Shown here piece by piece: positions 1 to 9,218 of a DNA stretch of 64,000 nt. The notes under the pieces were generated by a model, which ran no database searches, was not told the origin of the DNA, and saw nothing but the letters and a program-made list of their open reading frames with translations. Origin of the DNA: Hyphomicrobiales bacterium (lineage in GTDB: Bacteria > Pseudomonadota > Alphaproteobacteria > Rhizobiales > Phreatobacteraceae); assembly GCA_017304475.1 (NCBI GenBank), contig JAFKKV010000018.1, positions 1-64,000 on the forward strand. Reading direction: 5' to 3'. The position numbers and the translations under genes are program-made. Every line of letters starts with the position of its first letter. Within the stretch, counting starts at the first letter, position 1.

Positions 1-555
1 CGCCCGGTCCCGGGCGCGCCCTTCTCGGTGGTGATCGGCGATGAAAGGGCCTCCGAGGGCGAGGCCCGCGCGCAGGCCCTGGCAAAGGCCGGGGCAACGC
101 TCGCGAGGCTCGGCATCCGTGCCGGACCGACGATCAGCGTGACCGACCCGCAAGGTGAACTCTCCGAGGGCGTCACGCCCGACCGTGCCCATGCGGCCAT
201 GCGCGCGCAGGCGAGCCGGCTGGAAATCGAGGGGGTTCTGCCCGATGGACGCCTGGCCGTCGAAGTCGAATCGTCCGTCGTCGCGGATGATGCCTGCGCG
301 GCTCTTGGTCGCGACGACGTGCATGGTTTCGCGCTGATCCGGGTCTTGCCGTCCGGCGCCCGGTCGACCGTGCACGCGGACCGGGGCAATGGCAGCGAAC
401 GCAATTGTCCGGCGCGCTATGGGCTTGCCGCGCTGCATGTCTACAAGGCCGCCAATGGCCGGCCGCGCCTGGTTGCCCTGGTGGCCTATTATCCCAGGAC
501 CTGGGAGGAGCCGGACCGGCGCTATCTCGCCATTCCCGTCGCCTTGCCCGACTGA
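1..555 (+). CDS. DUF2259-like predicted secreted protein, C-terminal part
   Basis: The reading frame is open from the first base of the window, so the N-terminus, where a signal peptide would lie, is outside. The visible ~184 residues run from a VPGAPF stretch, through an Ala/Arg-rich helix ending in LARLGI, to a C-terminal YLAIPVALPD. From memory this matches the DUF2259 family of predicted secreted proteins, which share an Ala-rich helix followed by a GP-T-I-S segment and end in a Y-L-A-V-like strand. Function is unknown for the family. The first in-frame ATG/GTG near position 28 is not a credible start because the homologous part continues upstream. The next gene on this strand starts 175 bases downstream, with nothing recognisable between. 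Family assignment is by pattern only and moderately sure; that it is a real partial gene is quite sure. Confidence 0.6.
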   Translation, partial: RPVPGAPFSVVIGDERASEGEARAQALAKAGATLARLGIRAGPTISVTDPQGELSEGVTPDRAHAAMRAQASRLEIEGVLPDGRLAVEVESSVVADDACAALGRDDVHGFALIRVLPSGARSTVHADRGNGSERNCPARYGLAALHVYKAANGRPRLVALVAYYPRTWEEPDRRYLAIPVALPD

Positions 556-730
556 GAGCCGATCGTCCCCCTTGCGATGCGCCCGTGGCCCGCGGTGACG
601 CTGCGCAAGGCAGCGTGACGGCGCTGAATGCTCGTCCGGCAAGGGCGGTCGTTCCGGATGTTTCGGCGCATCGCTGGCTTTTCGTCCGCCGCCCGTCTAT
701 GTCATCGCGCCCGCCGCAAACGTCGAGCTC

Positions 731-1687
731 ATGGCGCACGTCACTTCGATCGAGACCTATTCGTTCAACCCGGCCGACCTGCATGTCGACAGCCGGCTGC
801 CCGGCATTTCGGCTTTCGTGCGGACCCGCAACGGCGCCGATTTCATCGCGCCGACCATTCTCAGCCACGCGCCCTATGTCGACGAGATCGTCGCCGTCTA
901 CAACCAGTGCACCGACGCGACCGAGGATATCCTCAGGCGCCTGCAGGACGAACTCGGCCCCGACAAGCTGAAACTGTTCGACTATCGGCCGCGGGTGCAC
1001 CCGCCGGGCTCGAAGGAACATGCGGCCGAGCCGGGAAATTCGCCGCACAGCGTGGTCAACTATTCGAATTTCGCGCTGGCCCAGACCACGCGCCAGATCG
1101 TGGTCAAGCTCGACGACGATCATATCGCCTTCGACCGGCTGCTGCAGCCGATGATCGCCGACCTGCGCCGCGACGGCCTGAAGCCCGGCCGGATGAACTG
1201 CTTCTCCGGGCTCAATCTCGCACGTGATTCCGACGGTCGCGTCGGCGTGCATGCGGGAACGCCGTTTTCAGGCAATGGCGATATCGGCTTCTTCGCCATG
1301 ACGCCGGACGCCTATTTCGTCCATGACCGACGCTTCGAGGATTTCCGCAAATATTATTTCGACCGGGTCTTCGCCGGCTTTGCCTATTGGCACATGAAAT
1401 ATCTGAAATCCGGGCTCGGCTTTGCCAATTATGAAATCCAGAAGGGCCGCAACCGGCGCTTCGCCCGCAAGGAAAAGGATTTCCATTCGCGCCGCGAGGT
1501 GATCACCGTGGCCGAGGTCGCCGAGGCCATGCCGACGGTGCGCGCGGCGGTGATGAGCCGCATCCCCTTCGACAAATGGGCGCTGATCGGCAACCGCGCC
1601 CGGGCGATCGCCAAGGAACATGTCACCGATGCCGACCTCGCCGCATTCGTCGCGCGCTATCAGCTCGGCGAACCGGTCTCGGCATGA
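731..1687 (+). CDS. Glycosyltransferase family 2-like protein
   Basis: A 318-residue soluble protein with a GT-A type beginning. Residues 25-60 contain GISAFVRTRNGADFI, a strand-loop of the kind that binds the nucleotide-sugar, then VDEIVAVYNQCTDAT. An acidic cluster VKLDDDH at residues 126-131 fits the metal-binding DXD motif of family 2 glycosyltransferases. No signal peptide or membrane segment is visible, so it probably acts in the cytoplasm on a surface-glycan precursor. The C-terminal half has many aromatic residues and no second domain I recognise. It stands alone, without other polysaccharide genes next to it, so donor and acceptor cannot be inferred. The ATG at 731 is the first start compatible with the conserved region. 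A family call is reasonable, but enzymatic activity is inferred. Confidence 0.65.
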   Translation: MAHVTSIETYSFNPADLHVDSRLPGISAFVRTRNGADFIAPTILSHAPYVDEIVAVYNQCTDATEDILRRLQDELGPDKLKLFDYRPRVHPPGSKEHAAEPGNSPHSVVNYSNFALAQTTRQIVVKLDDDHIAFDRLLQPMIADLRRDGLKPGRMNCFSGLNLARDSDGRVGVHAGTPFSGNGDIGFFAMTPDAYFVHDRRFEDFRKYYFDRVFAGFAYWHMKYLKSGLGFANYEIQKGRNRRFARKEKDFHSRREVITVAEVAEAMPTVRAAVMSRIPFDKWALIGNRARAIAKEHVTDADLAAFVARYQLGEPVSA

Positions 1688-1742
1688 CCGAAGCCCCGGC
1701 GGGGCGGTAACCGCGCCGGGACCCGGGATCGCGTGAGGTCGA

Positions 1743-2165
1743 TCAGACCACCGACAGGCGAACGTTCAGATTGCCGCGGGTCGCTTCCGAATAGGGGCAG
1801 ACCACATGGGCCTTGGCGACCAGATCCTCGGCGACCGCGCGCTCGACGCCCGGCAGGTTGATCGCCAGCGCCACGTCGAGGCCGAAACCCTGGCCGTCGT
1901 CGCGCGGGCCGATGCCGACCGTGCCGGTCACCGTGGTGCTGTCCGAGATCGCCACCTTGGCCTTGCCGGCGACGAATTTCAGCGCGCCGAGGAAACAGGC
2001 GGAATAGCCCGCCGCGAACAATTGCTCCGGATTGGTACCGTCGCCGCCACCGCCGCCGAGCTCCTTCGGCGTGTTCAGCTTGACCGACAGGTGCTTGTCT
2101 TCGCTGGCTGCGATGCCTTCGCGGCCGCCGGTGGCGGTGGCCTTGGTCGTGTAGAGAACCTTCAT
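1743..2165 (-). CDS. ohr: Organic hydroperoxide resistance protein Ohr
   Basis: A 140-residue OsmC/Ohr-family thiol peroxidase that reduces organic and fatty-acid hydroperoxides in the cytoplasm, in the known family using lipoylated proteins as reductant. The two redox cysteines are visible: C57 in [10 protein letters not shown] and C123 in [12 protein letters not shown]. The usual catalytic Arg (R15 in GGREG) and Glu (E47 in NPEQLF) are also present. Length is typical. The [15 protein letters not shown] signature separates Ohr from the OsmC branch. It is divergent from ohrR, with a 180-base shared control region carrying palindromic AT-rich repeats, so peroxide-inducible repression by OhrR is expected. 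The call is secure. Confidence 0.96.
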   Translation of the reverse strand: MKVLYTTKATATGGREGIAASEDKHLSVKLNTPKELGGGGGDGTNPEQLFAAGYSACFLGALKFVAGKAKVAISDSTTVTGTVGIGPRDDGQGFGLDVALAINLPGVERAVAEDLVAKAHVVCPYSEATRGNLNVRLSVV

Positions 2166-2224
2166 GGCGATCCATCCTTGGTGACGTCGTGGGCCGAACG
2201 GTGTCCCGTGGCGACGCTGTTTAT

Positions 2225-2298
2225 TGCAGACAATTTAATTGTGTGCAATTTAAATTTCGAATGACGGCAATGCACAATTCGATTTTGCGCAATTTAAC
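2225..2298. promoter_or_regulatory. OhrR operator region between ohr and ohrR
   Basis: A locally AT-rich stretch in an otherwise GC-rich window. It contains the palindrome ACAATTTAATTGT at 2230-2242, then TGCAATTTAAATT just after it, and a third related element from about 2272 to 2297 (CACAATT and GCGCAATTTAA half-sites). ACAATT/AATTGT palindromes are the known binding sequence of OhrR in several bacteria. Position between the divergent genes fits repression of both ohr and ohrR. The number of dimers bound is not determined. Confidence 0.8.
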
Positions 2299-2346
2299 CG
2301 ACCGGCGCATAATGCGCGGTGGATGCGATCGACCGGGGAGGTGCCC

Positions 2347-2814
2347 ATGACGGACCGCAATGACGGGCTGAACCTGTCCGACCAGCTGTGCTTTGCGGTC
2401 TATTCCGCCGCGCACGCCTTCAACCGCGTCTACAAGCCGCATCTGGAACGGCTCGGTCTGACCTATCCGCAATATCTGGTCATGCTGGTGCTGTGGGAGC
2501 ATGACGACCAGACGGTCAAGGCGATCGGCGAGCGCCTGGCGCTCGATTCGGGAACGCTGACGCCGCTGCTGAAGCGCCTGGAGGCCGCCGGCACGGTCCG
2601 GCGCCTGCGCGATCCGGCCGACGAGCGTTCCGTCAGGATATCGCTTACCGATCAGGGCCGGCAGCTGCGCGACAAGGCGCGGGGGCTGCCGATCGCCATG
2701 GCCTGCGCCATGGGCCGCGATCTACCCGAGATCGCGCGGCTGAAGAACGAACTGGCCGCCTTGCGCGACGCCCTCGACGCCGCGGCCCGCGAGGCCGCGG
2801 AAGAGACCGCCTAG
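2347..2814 (+). CDS. ohrR: MarR-family organic peroxide sensor OhrR
   Basis: A 155-residue winged-helix repressor. I chose the ATG at 2347 over one 24 bases upstream because GGGGAGG precedes it at proper spacing. With that start the peroxide-sensing cysteine falls at residue 15 ([12 protein letters not shown]), the conserved OhrR position. Then follow the dimerisation helix [23 protein letters not shown] and the DNA-binding part [17 protein letters not shown], with a wing containing [13 protein letters not shown]. Oxidation of this Cys by organic peroxides releases OhrR from DNA. A second cysteine occurs near residue 120, which may or may not take part in a two-Cys mechanism. Divergent from ohr across a palindromic operator. 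Secure. Confidence 0.95.
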   Translation: MTDRNDGLNLSDQLCFAVYSAAHAFNRVYKPHLERLGLTYPQYLVMLVLWEHDDQTVKAIGERLALDSGTLTPLLKRLEAAGTVRRLRDPADERSVRISLTDQGRQLRDKARGLPIAMACAMGRDLPEIARLKNELAALRDALDAAAREAAEETA

Positions 2815-2821
2815 CTTCGCA

Positions 2822-4252
2822 TCACGGCGCGGCCTGCAGCGCGGTTGCCGGGCTTTCGCCGAGGCCGGCCTCGGCCAGCGCCTGCGGCAGCGGTCCGCCG
2901 GAAACCCAGTCGAGCAATTCCACGGTATGAACGATCGGGATGGACTTCTCCCGTTCGGCGAAGCCCTTGGCGATCTGGGTGATGCAGCCGATATTGCCGG
3001 TCGCGATCAGGTCGGGACGGACCTTCTCGAGATTGCCGATCTTGCGGTCGCGCAGCCGCTCGGCGATCTCCGGCTGCATGATGTTGTAGATGCCGGCCGA
3101 GCCGCAGCACAGATGGCCTTCGGGCGGCTCCTTGACGGTGAAGCCGGCGGCTTTCAGCAAGGCCTTGGGCTGGTCCTTGATCTGCTGGCCGTGCTGCATC
3201 GAACAGGCGGAATGATAGGCGGCCACCAGGTCGACCTGGCGCACGGGTGCATCGAGCGCCAGCCCGGTGACATATTCGGTGATGTCCTTGGCGATGGCCG
3301 AGACCCGCCGGGCCTTGTCGGCATAGGCGGGGTCGTCACGCAGCATGAAGCCGTAATCCTTGATGGTCGTGCCGCAGCCCGAGGCGGTGATCACGATGGC
3401 GTCGAGGCCGGCGCCGTCCATTTCCTTGATCCAGGCATCGATCGCCTGCCGGGCTTGGACGAGGCTCTGGTGCTCGCGTCCCATGTGATGGACCAGCGAG
3501 CCGCAGCAGCCCTCGCCCGCGGCGAACACCACCTCGATGCCGTTGCGGGTCAGGAGCCGGAGCGCCGCCTCGTTGATGGAAGGCTGCAGCACCGGCTGGG
3601 CGCAGCCCTGCAGGATCGCCACCCGGCCCTTGCGCGCGCCTTCAGCCGCATGCACCGCTGGCCGGTCGATCGGCGAGCGCGTCGGCAGGCGCTCGGGCGC
3701 CAGCGACAGCATGGCGCGGGTGCGTTTGATCAGGCCGACCTTTTCCGAAATCGGCCCGAGCGCGCGGCGCGTCAGCGCCACCGGGACCCGGCCTTTCCAG
3801 GTGAGCACCGAGGCGATCCTGAGCGCCTTGTTGGCGAGGAAGGCGCCGGCCAGCGCCAGGCGGAACCGGTTCGGATAGGGCAGCACCCGGGCGAGCAGGC
3901 CGCGGATCAGCCGGTCCTGCCAGGGCCGCGCATAGGTCTCCTCGATATGCGCGCGGGCATGGTCGACGAGATGCATGTAGTTGACCCCCGAGGGGCAGGT
4001 GGTCATGCAGGAGAGGCAGGAGAGGCAGCGGTCGACATGTTTGACCACCTCTTCGGTTGCGGGCTGCCCGGTCTCGAACATCTCCTTCATCAGGTAGATG
4101 CGGCCGCGCGGCGAATCGAGTTCGTCGCCGAGCAGCTGATAGGTTGGGCAGGTGGCCGTGCAGAAGCCGCAATGTACGCAGCTGCGCAGGATCTTCTCGG
4201 AGCTGGCGAGTTTCGGGTCGGTGAGCTGTTCGGCGCTGAAATTGGTCTGCAT
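2822..4252 (-). CDS. glcF: Glycolate oxidase iron-sulfur subunit GlcF
   Basis: A 476-residue protein, the electron-transfer subunit of membrane-associated glycolate dehydrogenase, which oxidises glycolate to glyoxylate. Two classic 4Fe-4S ferredoxin motifs lie near the N-terminus: C25, C28, C31 and C35 (CVHCGFCTATCP) and C76, C79, C82 and C86 (CLSCLSCMTTCP). The C-terminal half carries two cysteine-rich CCG-type domains: GEGCCGSLVHHMG and GHLCCGSAGIYNIMQPE, the latter following AYHSACSMQHGQ. It is the last gene of the glcD-glcE-glcF operon, starting 6 bases after the glcE stop. Length and domain order are normal for GlcF. The ohrR gene converges on it with only 7 bases between the stop codons. 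Confidence 0.95.
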   Translation of the reverse strand: MQTNFSAEQLTDPKLASSEKILRSCVHCGFCTATCPTYQLLGDELDSPRGRIYLMKEMFETGQPATEEVVKHVDRCLSCLSCMTTCPSGVNYMHLVDHARAHIEETYARPWQDRLIRGLLARVLPYPNRFRLALAGAFLANKALRIASVLTWKGRVPVALTRRALGPISEKVGLIKRTRAMLSLAPERLPTRSPIDRPAVHAAEGARKGRVAILQGCAQPVLQPSINEAALRLLTRNGIEVVFAAGEGCCGSLVHHMGREHQSLVQARQAIDAWIKEMDGAGLDAIVITASGCGTTIKDYGFMLRDDPAYADKARRVSAIAKDITEYVTGLALDAPVRQVDLVAAYHSACSMQHGQQIKDQPKALLKAAGFTVKEPPEGHLCCGSAGIYNIMQPEIAERLRDRKIGNLEKVRPDLIATGNIGCITQIAKGFAEREKSIPIVHTVELLDWVSGGPLPQALAEAGLGESPATALQAAP

Positions 4253-4258
4253 CGGATG

Positions 4259-5437
4259 TCACACGCCTGCGTACATGCGGCCGGGATTGAGGATGCCATC
4301 CGGATCGAGGCTCGCCTTGAGCTTCTTCTGCATGGTCATCAAGGGGGCGGCCGGCGGATCGAAGACATCGACGGCGCGCCGGATCGCGTCGGGCGCGCGC
4401 ATCAAGGTGGCATAACCGCCCGACGCCTTGGCGAGCGCGTGGATCCGGGGCGCCCCGGCATCGCCGGCCGGGTCGAGCGCCGCCCAGATCAGGCCGCCGC
4501 CCCAGTCGTAGAACAGCCGCGCCCCGCGCTCCCTGAGCTTGCCGCCGAGCGCGGCGGCCTTGCTCGGCGCGACCGACAGGCGCCAGACCGCGCTGTCCGC
4601 GCCGGCGACGAAGGTGGCGTCGCGAATAGCGCGCCACAGCGGCGCGGCCTCCGCCGGCGCCAAGGTGTCGAGGGCGCCGAAACGCTTCAGGAGCCGGCTA
4701 AGTTCGCCGTTGCGATAGGCGATCGACGGGCCGAAGCCCTCGATCCGGATCAGGGTGCGCGCGGTCTCGCCGGCGCCGGCCGGCAGGTGTGCCGCGCCGG
4801 TCGGCTCGAAGGGCGAGCCGAGCGCCGCCGACAGGGCCTCGATCGCCGGGCCGTCGGCAAGGCCGGTCAATTGCAGGGTCGCCTCCTGTTCGGCCACCGG
4901 CAGCACCTTGAAACAGACCTCGTGGAAGACGCCGAGCGTGCCATGGGAGCCGGCCAGCGTCTTGACCAGGTCGAGCCCGGTGACGTTCTTCATCACCCGG
5001 CCGCCCGATTTGATGTCCTCGCCCCGGCCATTGACGAATTTCAGTCCGATCATCGCATCGCGCGCCGCGCCGAGATTGATCCGGGCCGGCCCCGAGACAT
5101 TGCCGGCGGCGACCCCGCCGACCGTCGGCTCGCCGGTCGTGCCGTAGAGCCCGCGATGGTCCATCGGCTCGAACGGCAGCCGCTGGCCCCTGGCCGCGAG
5201 GGCCTCGGCCACCTCGCGCAGCGGCGTGCCGGCGCGTGCCGCGATGACCAGCTCGGCCGGTTCGTAAAGCGTGATGCCGGTGAGGCCCTTGGTCGAGATT
5301 TCCGCGGCGGCCTGGACCGGCCGGCCGAGGCCGCTGCGGGTCAGCCCGCCACCAATGGCGAGCGGCGTGCCGGCGGCGCGCGCGTCGGCGACGATGGTGG
5401 CGAGTTCGGCCGGTGTGGCGGGGCTATGAAGCGTCAT
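4259..5437 (-). CDS. glcE: Glycolate oxidase FAD-binding subunit GlcE
   Basis: A 392-residue FAD-linked oxidase subunit that forms glycolate dehydrogenase with GlcD and GlcF. The N-terminal FAD_binding_4 region shows PLAIGGGLTRSGLGRP (residues ~25-40) and, further on, GTTGEPTVGGVAAGNVSGPAR, the pyrophosphate-binding loop. The C-terminus ends in DGILNPGRMYAG, the standard ending of this family. The frame extends further upstream, but I take the ATG at 5437 because it lies 13 bases after the glcD stop and matches the start of the conserved part; the longer form would overlap glcD by about 50 bases. Shorter than GlcD, as usual. Confidence 0.93.
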   Translation of the reverse strand: MTLHSPATPAELATIVADARAAGTPLAIGGGLTRSGLGRPVQAAAEISTKGLTGITLYEPAELVIAARAGTPLREVAEALAARGQRLPFEPMDHRGLYGTTGEPTVGGVAAGNVSGPARINLGAARDAMIGLKFVNGRGEDIKSGGRVMKNVTGLDLVKTLAGSHGTLGVFHEVCFKVLPVAEQEATLQLTGLADGPAIEALSAALGSPFEPTGAAHLPAGAGETARTLIRIEGFGPSIAYRNGELSRLLKRFGALDTLAPAEAAPLWRAIRDATFVAGADSAVWRLSVAPSKAAALGGKLRERGARLFYDWGGGLIWAALDPAGDAGAPRIHALAKASGGYATLMRAPDAIRRAVDVFDPPAAPLMTMQKKLKASLDPDGILNPGRMYAGV

Positions 5438-5450
5438 GGTGCCGGATTTC

Positions 5451-6923
5451 TCACGCCGCCTGCCGGGGCGTCTGCGGGGATGTCGCGGCGGCGGGGTCAC
5501 GCGGCGCGTCGAGCGGGAAGACCTTGGCCGGATTGAGGATCCATTTCGGGTCGAGCGCCGACTTGATCCGCGTCTGCTGCAACAGGTCGGTCTCGTTGAA
5601 CTGCTCGCGCATCAGGTCGCGCTTTTCGATGCCGACGCCATGCTCGCCGGTCAGGCAGCCGCCGACCTCGACGCAGAGCCTCAGGATGTCTTCGCCGGCA
5701 TGTTCGGCCTTCACCTGCTCCTCGGGGTCGTTGACGTTGAACATGACGAGGGGATGCAGGTTGCCGTCGCCGGCATGGAAGACATTGGCGACGCGCAGCC
5801 CGTACCCCTTGACGATCCGGTCGATGCCGGCGAGCACCTCGGGCAGCCGGCCGGTCGGGATGGTGCCGTCCATGCAGATATAGTCGGCGACGCGCCCGGT
5901 GGCGCCGAAGGCCGATTTGCGGCCCTTCCAGATCGCCGCGGTCTCCATGGCGGATTTCGACTCCTTGATCACCTTGACGTCATGCGCCTTGGCGATGGCG
6001 ACGATGCGGGCGAGCGTCGCATCCATCTCGGCATCCGATCCCTCGACCTCGATGATCAGCATGGCTTCGACGTCGAGCGGATAGCCCGCATGGGCGAAGG
6101 CTTCGCAGATCTCGATGGCCTGGCGGTCCATATATTCGATCGCCACCGGAATGATGCCGGCGCCGATGATGTCGGCGACGGTCTGGCCGGCCTGGCCGAT
6201 CTCCTCGAAGCCGAACAGCACCGGCCTCGCGCCTTCCGCCGAACGCAGGATGCGCACCGTGACCTCGGTCACCACGCCGAGCTGGCCCTCCGAGCCGACG
6301 ATCAGGCCGATCAGGTCGTAGCCACCGGAATCCAGCGCCTCGCCGCCGATATCGACCACCTCGCCTTCCACCGTCACCAGCTTCAGGCCGAGGATATTGT
6401 TGGCGGTGACGCCATATTTCAGGCAGTGGGCGCCGCCCGAATTCATCGCCACATTGCCGGCTATGGTGCAGGCGAGCTGGCTCGACGGATCCGGCGCGTA
6501 GAAGAAGCCGGCATGGGCGACCTCCCCCGAAATCGCGAGATTGGTGATGCCGGCCTGGACCCGCATGGTGCGGTCGGCGAAATTGGTCTCCAGCACTTGG
6601 TTCATCTTGGCGACGCCGAGCACGACGGCGTCTTCCTGCGGGATGGCGCCGCCGGCAAGCGAGGTGCCGGCGCCGCGCGCCACCACCGGCACGCCCTCCT
6701 GGTGGCAGAAGCCGAGGATTGCGGCGACCTGTTCGGTGGTCTCGGGCAGCACCACCACCATGGGCACGCGCCGGTAGGAGGTCAGGGCGTCGGTCTCGAA
6801 GGCCCGGCGCTCGCTCTCCGCCGTGATCACGCCTTCGCCGGGCACGATCTCGCGCAAACGGGCGATCACCATGTCGCGCTTGGCGAGAACCTCCTGGCGC
6901 GGTTCGGGAAAGGCGATGGTCAT
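5451..6923 (-). CDS. glcD: Glycolate oxidase catalytic FAD subunit GlcD
   Basis: A 490-residue FAD-dependent 2-hydroxyacid dehydrogenase and first gene of the glcDEF operon. It oxidises glycolate (and often D-lactate) to the 2-oxoacid and passes electrons through GlcE and GlcF. Visible features are the FAD loop GVPVVARGAGTSLAGGAIP, the motif VAMNSGGAHCLKYGVT, the substrate-side His motif NVFHAGDGNLHPL, and TGEHGVGIEKRDLM followed by the terminal KWILNPAKVF. The ATG at 6923 has a GGAGG five bases upstream, so I prefer it to an ATG 63 bases earlier. A LysR gene is transcribed away from it 145 bases upstream and is the natural candidate regulator. Confidence 0.95.
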   Translation of the reverse strand: MTIAFPEPRQEVLAKRDMVIARLREIVPGEGVITAESERRAFETDALTSYRRVPMVVVLPETTEQVAAILGFCHQEGVPVVARGAGTSLAGGAIPQEDAVVLGVAKMNQVLETNFADRTMRVQAGITNLAISGEVAHAGFFYAPDPSSQLACTIAGNVAMNSGGAHCLKYGVTANNILGLKLVTVEGEVVDIGGEALDSGGYDLIGLIVGSEGQLGVVTEVTVRILRSAEGARPVLFGFEEIGQAGQTVADIIGAGIIPVAIEYMDRQAIEICEAFAHAGYPLDVEAMLIIEVEGSDAEMDATLARIVAIAKAHDVKVIKESKSAMETAAIWKGRKSAFGATGRVADYICMDGTIPTGRLPEVLAGIDRIVKGYGLRVANVFHAGDGNLHPLVMFNVNDPEEQVKAEHAGEDILRLCVEVGGCLTGEHGVGIEKRDLMREQFNETDLLQQTRIKSALDPKWILNPAKVFPLDAPRDPAAATSPQTPRQAA

Positions 6924-7067
6924 CGGTTCCTCCACAAGGGTCCGGGCCTTGGGCCGTGGCGCCTTCGCACCTTTGATCTCGTTCAATTATAGCGCGGTTC
7001 CAGACTGGCGGAATGCGATTGAAAGGGTCAAGATTATTTCCTCAACGGAAAAGATGGTCTGCCTTTC

Positions 7068-7979
7068 GTGACACCCCTTGCCGATCTCGAAGTCTTTGCC
7101 CGTGTCGTCACCGCCGGCAGTATGTCGGCCGCCGGCCGCGAAATGGGCCTGTCGCCGGCGGTCATTTCCAAGCGCATCAAGCGCCTGGAGGATCGGCTCG
7201 GCACCCGGCTCCTGCAGCGCACCACGCGGCAATTGTCCCTGACCGAGGCGGGGCAAGGCTATTACGAGCGGGTGGTGGCGATCCTCGCATCGATCGACGA
7301 GGCCGAGGCCTTCGTCACCCGGCGCTCGTCGCTCGCCCGCGGCACGCTCCGGGTTTCGGCGCCGACCTCGTTCGGCCGCCTCCACATCGCGCCGCATCTC
7401 CGGTCGTTCCTGTCGGCCAATCCGGACCTCGTGGTGCATCTGGAATTGTCCGACAGCTTCGTCGACATCGTCGGCGAGGGTTACGATCTCGCCGTGCGCA
7501 TCGGCGAACTCGACGATTCCTCATTCGTCGCGCGCCGGCTCGCACCCAATCACCGCCTGCTGGTGGCCGCGCCGGGCTATCTCGCCGAACGCGGCGCGCC
7601 GGCGACCATCGCCGCCCTGTCCGGCCACGCGCTGCTCTCGCACAATACCGATACCTGGCGGCTGGAGGGCCCCGACGGCGCCCAGACGGTCCGCCTGCAT
7701 GGCCCGCTCAAGACCAATTCGTCCGAGGTGATCCGAGAGGCGACGCTGGCCGGCATCGGCATATCCCTGCGCTCGACCTGGGATGTCGGACCGGAGCTGA
7801 AGGACGGCCGGCTGCAGGTCGTGCTGCCGCAATGGCGCGCCTCGCGCCGGGTCGGCGTGCACGCCGTCTATCCCACCCGCCGCTTCCTGCCGCAGAAGGT
7901 CAGGGTGTTCATCGACTGGCTCGCCACGCTCTACGGGCCGGTGCCCTATTGGGACGAAGGGCTCGACCTTCCGGCCTGA
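7068..7979 (+). CDS. LysR-family transcriptional regulator, divergent from glcDEF
   Basis: A 303-residue LysR-type regulator. The N-terminal winged helix-turn-helix is residues 1-60 (DLEVFARVVTAGSMSAAGRE ... ISKRIKRLEDRLGTRLLQRTTR). From about residue 90 follows a two-lobed effector domain (LRVSAPTSFGRLHIAPHL, DLAVRIGEL, GIGISLRSTWDVG). The pattern RVSAPTSFGRLHI is typical of the DsdC/GcvA-like subgroup that controls a neighbouring catabolic gene. Translation appears to begin at GTG 7068; the nearby ATG at 7054 is out of frame. Being divergent from glcD with a short shared intergenic region, it probably controls glycolate oxidation, with glycolate or a related 2-hydroxyacid as effector. That role is inferred from position alone. 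Confidence 0.85.
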   Translation: MTPLADLEVFARVVTAGSMSAAGREMGLSPAVISKRIKRLEDRLGTRLLQRTTRQLSLTEAGQGYYERVVAILASIDEAEAFVTRRSSLARGTLRVSAPTSFGRLHIAPHLRSFLSANPDLVVHLELSDSFVDIVGEGYDLAVRIGELDDSSFVARRLAPNHRLLVAAPGYLAERGAPATIAALSGHALLSHNTDTWRLEGPDGAQTVRLHGPLKTNSSEVIREATLAGIGISLRSTWDVGPELKDGRLQVVLPQWRASRRVGVHAVYPTRRFLPQKVRVFIDWLATLYGPVPYWDEGLDLPA

Positions 7980-8081
7980 GAAGGCTAGAGGGACGTGCAG
8001 TTTGCAGCTCCGGCCAAAAGGAGCCCTGCCCGATGTGCAAGGCGACGATGACCGGAGCCCTTACCTCTGTTCGGACCCACG

Positions 8082-9218
8082 ATGACTGCGCCCGTGTCTG
8101 ACCTGGACGACAAGCTCGCTGCCCTCCTGGCCGGGGCCGGCTTCGCGCGCGCCGAGCCGCCCTTGCTGATCGCCGCCGACCTGGTGCGCGATCTCGTCGG
8201 CGAGACCATGGCGCGCCGGCTGTTCCTGACCTCGGATGCCGACGGCACCGAGATGTGCCTGCGCCCCGACTATACGATCCCGGTGGTGCAGGCCCATCTC
8301 GAGAGCCCCCGGGCCGGCGCGGAGGCGGCCTATTCCTATCTCGGACCGGTGTTCCGTCACCGCCCCGGCCTGCCCGGCGAATTCAACCAGGCCGGCATCG
8401 AGCTGCTCGGCCGCGCCGACCGCGAGGCGGCCGATGCCGAGGTGGTGGCGCTCGGGCTCGAGGGCGCGAGGCTCTATGCCGACGGCCCGCTCGATGTCGC
8501 CATGGGTGACATCGGCATTTTCCTGGCGCTGCTGCGCGCGCTCGACGTGTCGCCGGCCTGGCGCCGCCGCCTGATCAAGGATTTCCGCCGCAACGACATG
8601 CTGGCCGACGACCTGAAGCGGCTGGCCGACCCCTCGACCCATGCGCCGCCCCATGCCGGCCTGCTCGCCGCCCTCGAGGGCGCCGACCCGAAGGCGGCCC
8701 ACGCGCTGGTCACCGATCTCCTGTCGATCGCCGGCATCGCGACCGTCGGCGGCCGGTCCGCGGCCGATATCGCCGAGCGGTTCCTGGAACAGGCGGCGCT
8801 CGGTTCCGGCGGCCTCTGGCCGGACAAGGTCGCCGTGGTGCAGCAGGTGCTGAGCGTCGCCGGCGACCCGGTTTCCGCCGAGCAGCAATTGCGGGCGATC
8901 GCCGCTGCCGCGGGGCTCGACCTGTCGGTGGCCCTCGACGCGCTGGCCCGGCGCAACGCGCTGCTCGCCGAGCGTGGCGTCGACCTGTCGGCCGTGCGCT
9001 TCTCCACCCATTTCGGCCGCGACGTCGATTATTACACCGGCCTGGTCTTCGAGATTCACGACGGCGCCGGCCGGACCGCCAAGCCCTTGGTCGGCGGCGG
9101 CCGCTATGACCGGCTGACCGAGATGATGACGGCGAGGCTCGGCCTCGACATCAAGGTGCCGGCGGTCGGCTGCGCCTTCTGGGTCGAGCGGCTCGCGGTC
9201 GCCGGAGGTCGCGCATGA
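8082..9218 (+). CDS. hisZ: ATP phosphoribosyltransferase regulatory subunit HisZ
   Basis: A 378-residue paralogue of the class II histidyl-tRNA synthetase catalytic domain without the anticodon-binding domain, which is the hallmark of HisZ. Class II motifs are recognisable: the motif 2 region [16 protein letters not shown] ... [27 protein letters not shown], and near the end a GGGRYDRL segment. HisZ forms an octamer with HisG and is needed for the first step of histidine synthesis. The stop overlaps the hisG start by four bases (ATGA), indicating translational coupling. The ATG at 8082 lies about 100 bases after the LysR gene. A short His-poor peptide frame just upstream is not convincing as an attenuator. 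Confidence 0.94.
   Translation: MTAPVSDLDDKLAALLAGAGFARAEPPLLIAADLVRDLVGETMARRLFLTSDADGTEMCLRPDYTIPVVQAHLESPRAGAEAAYSYLGPVFRHRPGLPGEFNQAGIELLGRADREAADAEVVALGLEGARLYADGPLDVAMGDIGIFLALLRALDVSPAWRRRLIKDFRRNDMLADDLKRLADPSTHAPPHAGLLAALEGADPKAAHALVTDLLSIAGIATVGGRSAADIAERFLEQAALGSGGLWPDKVAVVQQVLSVAGDPVSAEQQLRAIAAAAGLDLSVALDALARRNALLAERGVDLSAVRFSTHFGRDVDYYTGLVFEIHDGAGRTAKPLVGGGRYDRLTEMMTARLGLDIKVPAVGCAFWVERLAVAGGRA

Noticed and set aside
2927-5536. An 869-residue reading frame on the plus strand antisense to glcF/glcE
   Set aside because: It is the shadow of the GC-biased glc genes: its composition is Arg/Ala/Gly-rich, it has no family signature, and the opposite-strand genes are unmistakable.
8032-8101. 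A short peptide frame before hisZ as a histidine leader/attenuator
   Set aside because: The peptide holds only one histidine and no run of His codons; no alternative hairpins or terminator were evident.
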